Shown here in pieces: positions 12,779 to 17,708 of a stretch of 17,708 nucleotides of DNA. This DNA comes from Akkermansiaceae bacterium. GTDB lineage: Bacteria > Verrucomicrobiota > Verrucomicrobiia > Verrucomicrobiales > Akkermansiaceae. The stretch lies in NCBI GenBank assembly GCA_029288115.1, contig JARFPV010000038.1, positions 1-17,708 on the forward strand, written 5' to 3'. Each line of letters opens with the position of its first letter. Positions within the stretch are counted from its first letter, which is position 1. The translations under genes and the position numbers were made by a program. A model generated the notes under the pieces. It did no database searches and was not told where the DNA came from. It saw only the letters and a list, made by a program, of their open reading frames with translations.

Positions 12779-14059
12779 GTGCGCCTGCTACTCCACATAT
12801 TGATCCCCTTGGCAGTTATCCTGCTGGGTGTCATCGGCTTTTCCACCTTCAAGGGGCTGGAACACATCAATATTTTCGGACGCGAGCTGGGTGAGGAGAA
12901 AAAAAACAAACCCGCACGCAAACCCGGCGCCCCAAAAATAAAGCGACCCGCCTTCCGCACCACCGCTATCCCGCTCGAAGCCCAGGATTACACCATTCAT
13001 CTACTGAGCCAAGGCGAGGTCCGCACTCACAACGCGACCACCCTGACCGCTCAGGTCAATGGACGCATCTCAAACATTTCCGACAAGTTTGAAGACGGTG
13101 CCTTCTTCAAAAAAGGAGATATCCTGTTGGAACTGGACCCGGCAGACTACAATACGGAACTCGCATCCTCTCAAGCAGTGCTGGCACGCGCCGAAGCTAC
13201 CTTCGCCCAGGAAAAAGCCCGTGCAAAACAGGCATTACTCAACTGGAAAGACGCAGGCTTCACCGAGGAACCCAGTGACCTCGTCCTACGCAAACCCCAG
13301 CTACGCCAAGCGGAATCGTCCGTGATCTCAGCCCAATCCGCCGTCCAGCGCGCCCAACGCAACCTGGAACGCACCAAGGTGAAGGCACCCTACGATGGTC
13401 GTGTAAGCAGCCGCAGAGTCGGGCTTGGACAGCAAGTCGGCGGTAGCACCGCCCTTGGTGACATCTTCTCCACCGACTTCGCCGAGGTCAGGCTGCCACT
13501 CACCACACGCGACCTCCAGTATTACACCCCTCCCCAGAAACCCGGTGAACGTGGCAAGGAAAACAACATCACCTTCACCTCCATCCTCACAGCCTCCAAT
13601 GAAAAATGGCAAGGCACCATCCTGCGCACCGAGGGCGAACTGGACAAAAACTCAAGGCAGCTCTTTGTAATCGCGCGGATCGACGACCCCTTTGCCCTTA
13701 AGTCCAAGGCCTACCCACTCTACGTCGGACAACCCGTACGAGCCACCATTCCCGCCAGGGAATTGAAAGATGTCTTCATCATTCCACGCGAGCACATGAG
13801 TGGCCTGAACCAAATCCTGATCGTGCGTGAAGGCACATTCAAACGCATTGAAATCGAACCCATCTGGTCGGGGGAACATACCGTCGTCACACGTGATGGC
13901 ATCGAACCTGGTGACCAGTTGACAACCTCACGGTTCCCTTACGCCCCCGATGGAGCCCCCGTCGAAATCATTGCCGATCCAAAAGCCCTCAAAAAAAGCA
14001 AGGGCCACACAGGTAACTCAAAAAGCTTCGGCCATAGTAACGTCCGCCGAGGCAAGTAA
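12779..14059 (+). CDS. HlyD/AcrA-family periplasmic adaptor of the RND pump
   Basis: 426-residue membrane fusion protein that links the RND permease to the outer-membrane channel. The GTG start at 12779 gives an uncleaved-looking N-terminal membrane anchor (3-24); no ATG fits better. Next come a basic linker (about 40-58), the first lipoyl half (about 88-121, LTAQVNGRISNI then GDILLELDPADY), an alpha hairpin (about 122-196, Ala/Gln-rich heptads), the second lipoyl half (RTKVKAPYDGRVSSRRVGLG type, about 198-221), beta-barrel and membrane-proximal domains to about 400, and a basic tail. All domains expected of the family are present. The C-terminal tail (about 405-426, rich in Lys/Ser/His) is longer and more basic than I expect. 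It lies 40 bases after the channel gene and 21 before the permease gene. Confidence 0.95.
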   Translation: MRLLLHILIPLAVILLGVIGFSTFKGLEHINIFGRELGEEKKNKPARKPGAPKIKRPAFRTTAIPLEAQDYTIHLLSQGEVRTHNATTLTAQVNGRISNISDKFEDGAFFKKGDILLELDPADYNTELASSQAVLARAEATFAQEKARAKQALLNWKDAGFTEEPSDLVLRKPQLRQAESSVISAQSAVQRAQRNLERTKVKAPYDGRVSSRRVGLGQQVGGSTALGDIFSTDFAEVRLPLTTRDLQYYTPPQKPGERGKENNITFTSILTASNEKWQGTILRTEGELDKNSRQLFVIARIDDPFALKSKAYPLYVGQPVRATIPARELKDVFIIPREHMSGLNQILIVREGTFKRIEIEPIWSGEHTVVTRDGIEPGDQLTTSRFPYAPDGAPVEIIADPKALKKSKGHTGNSKSFGHSNVRRGK

Positions 14060-14080
14060 CGCTCCATCGTCCTCCGAACA

Positions 14081-17000
14081 ATGATCCGCTGGTTCGCTCG
14101 CAACGACTACGCTGCCAACTTCCTGATGGTAGCCATCCTGCTTGCGGGGGCCTACGCGGTGTTCTTCAAAATACCCACCGAGGTCACACCCTCCTACCGG
14201 ATGTCCGAGATCTGGGTAGACATCAACCTCCGCGGAGGCGCCCCCAGTGAGGTCGAACAAAAAATTGTTATCCCGGTTGAAAATGCCCTCCAAGGCTTCG
14301 CCGAAATCAAAGCCATCAAAGCAGAGGCTATGCGCGGCAAGGGACGCATCCGCATCGTGGTCAAAGACGACGTCGATATCGATAAACTACGGACAGAAAT
14401 CGAATCCCGCATCGATGCCATCAACACCTTCCCCTCCGAAGTCGATCCCGCACGGATCCGCATACCCGACACCGCCAGCTGGATGGAAGTCATCTCCGTC
14501 GTCATCTCCGGAAAAATGTCCGAGCGCGATCTCCAGGAAGCTGCCAGACAGGTGCGTGACGAACTCACGTCCATGCCCGGCATTTCCAATTGCGAGATCC
14601 TCGGGGCGCGCACCAGACAGATTAGCATCGAAATCAAGAAAGAGATCCTGCGCGACTACGACCTGACAATCAGCCAGGTGTCACGCGCCATCCGCCAGAA
14701 CTCGGTAAACCTCTCAGCAGGCACCATCAGCGACGAAAGTGCCCGAGTCATCCTCCGCTCATCCAACCAGGCGATGGATCGGCGCGAGTTCGAAAACATC
14801 ATCGTCACCCGTAGCAACGGCGCTGAAATCCGACTCGGCGACATCGCCAGAGTGCATGACAGTTTCGACGACCAACGCAAAGTAACCCGCTTCAATGGTG
14901 AGCTGTGCTCCATCGTCGAAGTCAAACGCCAGAGCGATGAGAATGCTCTGAAAATTGCCGATCTAGTTCACGAATACGTCAGAAATGCTCACGAAAATTT
15001 CCCTGAAGGCGTGAAGCTGTCGACCTGGGATGACGACTCTGTAAGCCTGCGCGGCCGAATCTCCACCCTGTTCTGGAACTTGCTCCAGGGTAGTATTCTC
15101 GTTTTCCTGCTGCTTGGAATCTTCCTCCGCCTATCGCTCGCCTTCTGGGTGGTATTAGGCGTTCCTGTGAGCTTTGCAGGCGCACTGATGCTCATGCCCC
15201 ACCTAGGCATCACCGCCAACATCATGAGCCTGTTTGGCTTTATCATCGTGCTCGGCATCGTCGTCGATGATGCCATCGTCACCGGTGAACATATCTTTTC
15301 CAAACTCAAGACCGGGATGGATCCACTTGAAGCCACCGTTACCGGCGCCAAGGAAATCGCCGTGCCAGTCACCTTCGGCATCCTCACCACCGTGGTCGCA
15401 TTCGCACCACTGGCATTCCAGACCGGCTGGATGGGCAGTCTAGCCAAACAGATTCCCTACGTCGTCATACCCGTGCTCATCTTCTCGCTGGTGGAGTCGA
15501 AACTTGTTCTGCCCTCCCACCTCAAGCATCTGAAAATCAACCGCCAGGGCAACGGCATGGTCACCAAACTCCAACGCCGGGTGAGTCAAGGGCTCGATTT
15601 CATCATCGCACGCATCTATCAGCCATTGCTCGATCTCTGCGTGCGCTGGCGCTATATCACCTTGTCACTCTTTGTCGCCCTCGGACTCGGCTGCCTCGGA
15701 TTCTGGATGAGCGGCATCATGGGATTCCAATCGGTCCCATCCGTCGACCGCTACTTCATCTACGCCCAGCTGCGGATGGAGGATGGCACCACATTCGACC
15801 AAACTGCCGAGCGTATTCAGGAAATCACCGACGCTGCATACACGCTGAAAGACAAGTTCACCGATGGTGAAGGCGGCCCCACTCTAATCGGAAACATCAT
15901 GGGTTCAACTGGTGGCTGGCCAAGCTGGGGACGCTCAGATGAAAAAAACGGCTACGTCCTGGTGGAAATCGTTCCACCCGGAAGCCGCAAATACCCCGGC
16001 CCGGTCAACAAGGAAATCGCCGATGCCTGGAGAGAGGCCGTTGGCGAGATTCAGGGAGCGCGGTCATTCAGCATCCGCACCGAACGCTCCGGCGGCACCT
16101 ACATGAAGGAACGTGAGGACGTGGAAATCGAACTCCGCGGAAGCAATGACGAAGCCATGGCCGCAGTCGCCAAAAACGTCGAGGAGGCCCTCGAAGAAGT
16201 TGAAGGCGTACGCCACGCCTCCACCAGTATCGAGCGCCAACAGAACGAATTTCAGGTAAAGCTGCTCCCCTACGGCAGGGACCTCGGACTCACTCAGGAA
16301 AGCCTCGCCAGACAAGTTCGCAGCGCCTTCATCGGCGAAGAAGCACAGCGCATCCAACGCGGCGAAGACAACATCCGCGTCTATGTCATGCTGCCAGAAG
16401 ATCAGCGCGAATCACTCGCCACTCTGGATGACCTGCGTATCTCATTACCCAATGGCTCCACCACCAGTTTGGCATCCGTGGCCTCTATCACCCGGGGCCT
16501 GACCCCACCCAGCATCACCCGCAAAGACGGCTCCCGCGTGCTTACCGTCTCAGCGTCCCCCATGGATTCAAGCGTCAGCATCGGCAGCATCGGCAAAGCC
16601 ATCACCCCCAAACTCGAAGAACTGACTTCAGCCAAAGCAGGTGTCACCTGGCGATTCGCCGGTATGCTCGCCGAGGATGCAGAAAACAAAAAACGCATCT
16701 GGTTTTCTGCCGCACTCCTCATTTTCACCCTCTACGCCCTGCTCGCCATCCCATTCCGCTCGCTGCTGCAGCCGTTCTTTGTCCTGCTGGCCGTTCCTTT
16801 CGGTGCTGTAGGCGCGATTGCAGGTCACATTTTGTTAGGACTCACACCTTCCTTCCTCAGCCTGTTTGGAATGCTCGCCCTCGCTGGGGTGGTGGTGAAT
16901 GACTCCCTCGTCATGGTCGACTTCACCAACAAGAAACGCCAGGAAGGGGCCAATGCCTACGATGCCGTGATCCACTCAGGTGCCGCACGATTCCGCCCGA

Positions 17001-17230
17001 TCATGCTCACATCGATCACCACCTTTGCCGGCCTACTGCCGCTGATCTTCGAACGCTCGATCCAAGCCCAGTTCCTGATCCCGATGGCGGTCTCCCTCGC
17101 CTTCGGCATCCTCTTCGCCACCGTCATCACCCTCTTCCTCATCCCCTGCGCCTACCTCGCCACCGAGGACATCAAGGGAGCATTCGGCAAAATGTTCGGA
17201 TGGTATACAAAGCCATTCCGAAAGGAATAG
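14081..17230 (+). CDS. RND-family efflux permease (AcrB-like)
   Basis: 1049-residue inner-membrane transporter of the resistance-nodulation-division superfamily, which uses the proton gradient to push substrates into the adaptor and outer-membrane channel. Seen: TM1 (about 12-30), a first large periplasmic loop of about 31-325 with porter subdomains, TM2-6 (about 328-480), a central cytoplasmic/TM7 region (about 520-550), a second periplasmic loop (about 555-860) and TM8-12 (about 865-1030). The TM4 proton relay LGIVVDDAIVTGEH has Asp396 and Asp397 (AcrB Asp407/408). At the place of AcrB Lys940 the TM10 segment reads GVVVNDSLVMVDF, with Asn940 and Asp941. Full length for the family (about 1020-1060). 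Third gene of the pump operon, 21 bases after the adaptor. Substrate unknown: drugs, bile-like compounds or metabolites are all possible. Confidence 0.95.
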   Translation: MIRWFARNDYAANFLMVAILLAGAYAVFFKIPTEVTPSYRMSEIWVDINLRGGAPSEVEQKIVIPVENALQGFAEIKAIKAEAMRGKGRIRIVVKDDVDIDKLRTEIESRIDAINTFPSEVDPARIRIPDTASWMEVISVVISGKMSERDLQEAARQVRDELTSMPGISNCEILGARTRQISIEIKKEILRDYDLTISQVSRAIRQNSVNLSAGTISDESARVILRSSNQAMDRREFENIIVTRSNGAEIRLGDIARVHDSFDDQRKVTRFNGELCSIVEVKRQSDENALKIADLVHEYVRNAHENFPEGVKLSTWDDDSVSLRGRISTLFWNLLQGSILVFLLLGIFLRLSLAFWVVLGVPVSFAGALMLMPHLGITANIMSLFGFIIVLGIVVDDAIVTGEHIFSKLKTGMDPLEATVTGAKEIAVPVTFGILTTVVAFAPLAFQTGWMGSLAKQIPYVVIPVLIFSLVESKLVLPSHLKHLKINRQGNGMVTKLQRRVSQGLDFIIARIYQPLLDLCVRWRYITLSLFVALGLGCLGFWMSGIMGFQSVPSVDRYFIYAQLRMEDGTTFDQTAERIQEITDAAYTLKDKFTDGEGGPTLIGNIMGSTGGWPSWGRSDEKNGYVLVEIVPPGSRKYPGPVNKEIADAWREAVGEIQGARSFSIRTERSGGTYMKEREDVEIELRGSNDEAMAAVAKNVEEALEEVEGVRHASTSIERQQNEFQVKLLPYGRDLGLTQESLARQVRSAFIGEEAQRIQRGEDNIRVYVMLPEDQRESLATLDDLRISLPNGSTTSLASVASITRGLTPPSITRKDGSRVLTVSASPMDSSVSIGSIGKAITPKLEELTSAKAGVTWRFAGMLAEDAENKKRIWFSAALLIFTLYALLAIPFRSLLQPFFVLLAVPFGAVGAIAGHILLGLTPSFLSLFGMLALAGVVVNDSLVMVDFTNKKRQEGANAYDAVIHSGAARFRPIMLTSITTFAGLLPLIFERSIQAQFLIPMAVSLAFGILFATVITLFLIPCAYLATEDIKGAFGKMFGWYTKPFRKE

Positions 17231-17258
17231 GCGTGCCAAACCATTCCGCAAAGAATAG
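17211..17258 (+). repeat. Imperfect 20-bp tandem repeat across the RND permease stop
   Basis: Copy 1 (17211-17230) is the last codons and the TAG stop of the permease; copy 2 (17239-17258) matches it at 17 of 20 positions, including CCATTCCG and GAATAG. The offset is 28 bases. It looks like a small duplication of the gene's end, which then drifted. Confidence 0.65.
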
Positions 17259-17301
17259 GGGTGATTTTTTGGCAGGCTTCGGTTTAGGATGCGCCTAGCC
17301 C
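17231..17301 (+). other. Interval between permease and rarA
   Basis: 71 bases holding copy 2 of the small repeat and an inverted repeat TGCCAAA (17234-17240) / TTTGGCA (17268-17274) with a 27-base loop and no T run after it. That is too weak to call a terminator. I see no convincing promoter for rarA. Confidence 0.5.
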
Positions 17302-17708
17302 ATGGACTCCCTCTTTCCAGAATCTCTACCTGCCGCGTCCGGCCCTACTGAGACACGTAGCGATGCTCCACTGGCTGCAAGAATGCGCCCGCGCACACTT
17401 GCGGAAGTCGCCGGGCAAAAACACATCTTGGGCGAAGGCACGCTTCTGCGACGCGCTATCGAAGCCGACCGATTTTCCTCGCTGATCTTCTACGGCCCGC
17501 CAGGAACCGGCAAAACCACCCTGGCGACCGTCATCGCGAATACCACCAACTGCCGCTTCGAAATGCTCAACGGCGTGGAGTCCAATGTCGCCGAAATCCG
17601 GGAAAAAATCGGTCAGGCGCAAAAATGGCGACAACTACGCGACCAAACAACCATCCTCTTCATCGACGAAATCCACCGCTTCAACAAAGCCCAGCAGGAC
17701 GTCCTCCT
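17302..17708 (+). CDS. rarA: Replication-associated recombination protein A (3' end missing)
   Basis: N-terminal 135 codons of the AAA+ ATPase RarA (MgsA/WRNIP1 family), which works at stalled replication forks together with SSB and RecA. Seen: start at ATG 17302 (MDSLFPES), the clamp-loader-type lead-in [20 protein letters not shown] (24-43), Walker A GPPGTGKT (65-72), the segment [11 protein letters not shown] (90-100) that replaces the sensor-like stretch found in RarA, and Walker [17 protein letters not shown] (118-133) with Asp122-Glu123. The [13 protein letters not shown] form is characteristic of RarA and separates it from RuvB and DnaX. The frame is open to the right edge; the full protein would be about 430-460 residues. 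It is on the same strand as the efflux operon but looks functionally unrelated. Confidence 0.93.
   Translation, partial: MDSLFPESLPAASGPTETRSDAPLAARMRPRTLAEVAGQKHILGEGTLLRRAIEADRFSSLIFYGPPGTGKTTLATVIANTTNCRFEMLNGVESNVAEIREKIGQAQKWRQLRDQTTILFIDEIHRFNKAQQDVL

Noticed and set aside
17234..17274. Terminator after the RND permease
   Set aside because: The arms are only 7 bp with a 27-base loop, and no T run follows the right arm.
1..17708. Mobile element, prophage, CRISPR or defence system
   Set aside because: No transposase, integrase, att-like flanking repeats, Cas or restriction proteins are visible; the genes are housekeeping and envelope functions.

Overview
This 17.7 kb window looks like the chromosome of a Gram-negative, double-membrane bacterium, most plausibly a Verrucomicrobiota (Verrucomicrobiales-like) species. 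The envelope gene set fits this: outer-membrane receptor, TonB system, tripartite efflux pump and lipoproteins. So do the near absence of Shine-Dalgarno motifs and the unusually large signal peptidase I. The taxonomic call is an inference from gene content, not from a marker gene. I see no tRNA, rRNA, CRISPR array, insertion sequence or phage gene. No gene-free stretch exceeds about 165 bases.

Layout. (1) The 5' edge carries the 3' part of a mechanosensitive channel gene (MscS family, + strand). (2) From about 8.45 kb down to 0.86 kb, seven minus-strand genes form one iron-uptake-like locus: a FecA-like TonB-dependent receptor, a DUF3450 periplasmic coiled-coil protein, a TtpC-type MotA/TolQ/ExbB protein with a long periplasmic extension, a small ExbB, ExbD, TonB and a TPR protein. 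The last six are separated by only 1 to 24 bases. This is the gene order of the 'TonB2' systems known from Vibrio and Shewanella. A near-perfect palindrome resembling a Fur box lies over a candidate promoter just upstream of the receptor. (3) Divergently on the + strand come a signal peptidase I with an insertion of about 140 residues, then an HpnD-like squalene/phytoene synthase. (4) Next are a small lipoprotein of unknown function with a strong intrinsic terminator and a decayed repeat of part of that terminator. (5) A + strand operon follows, encoding a complete tripartite RND pump: NodT-type outer-membrane lipoprotein, HlyD-type adaptor and inner-membrane RND permease. (6) The window ends inside the 5' part of rarA (AAA+ ATPase).

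How the genes fit together. The TtpC/ExbB/ExbD motor would use the proton gradient to energise TonB, which spans the periplasm and pulls on the receptor plug domain to import a ferric chelate. The DUF3450 and TPR proteins are the least understood parts. The RND operon exports an unknown compound. Signal peptidase I processes the non-lipoprotein exported proteins encoded around it. The synthase makes a C30 or C40 isoprenoid backbone (squalene/hopanoid or carotenoid).

The most rewarding targets are the TonB2-type operon with its two unexplained periplasmic proteins, the Fur-like palindrome, the signal peptidase insertion and the small repeats around the terminators.
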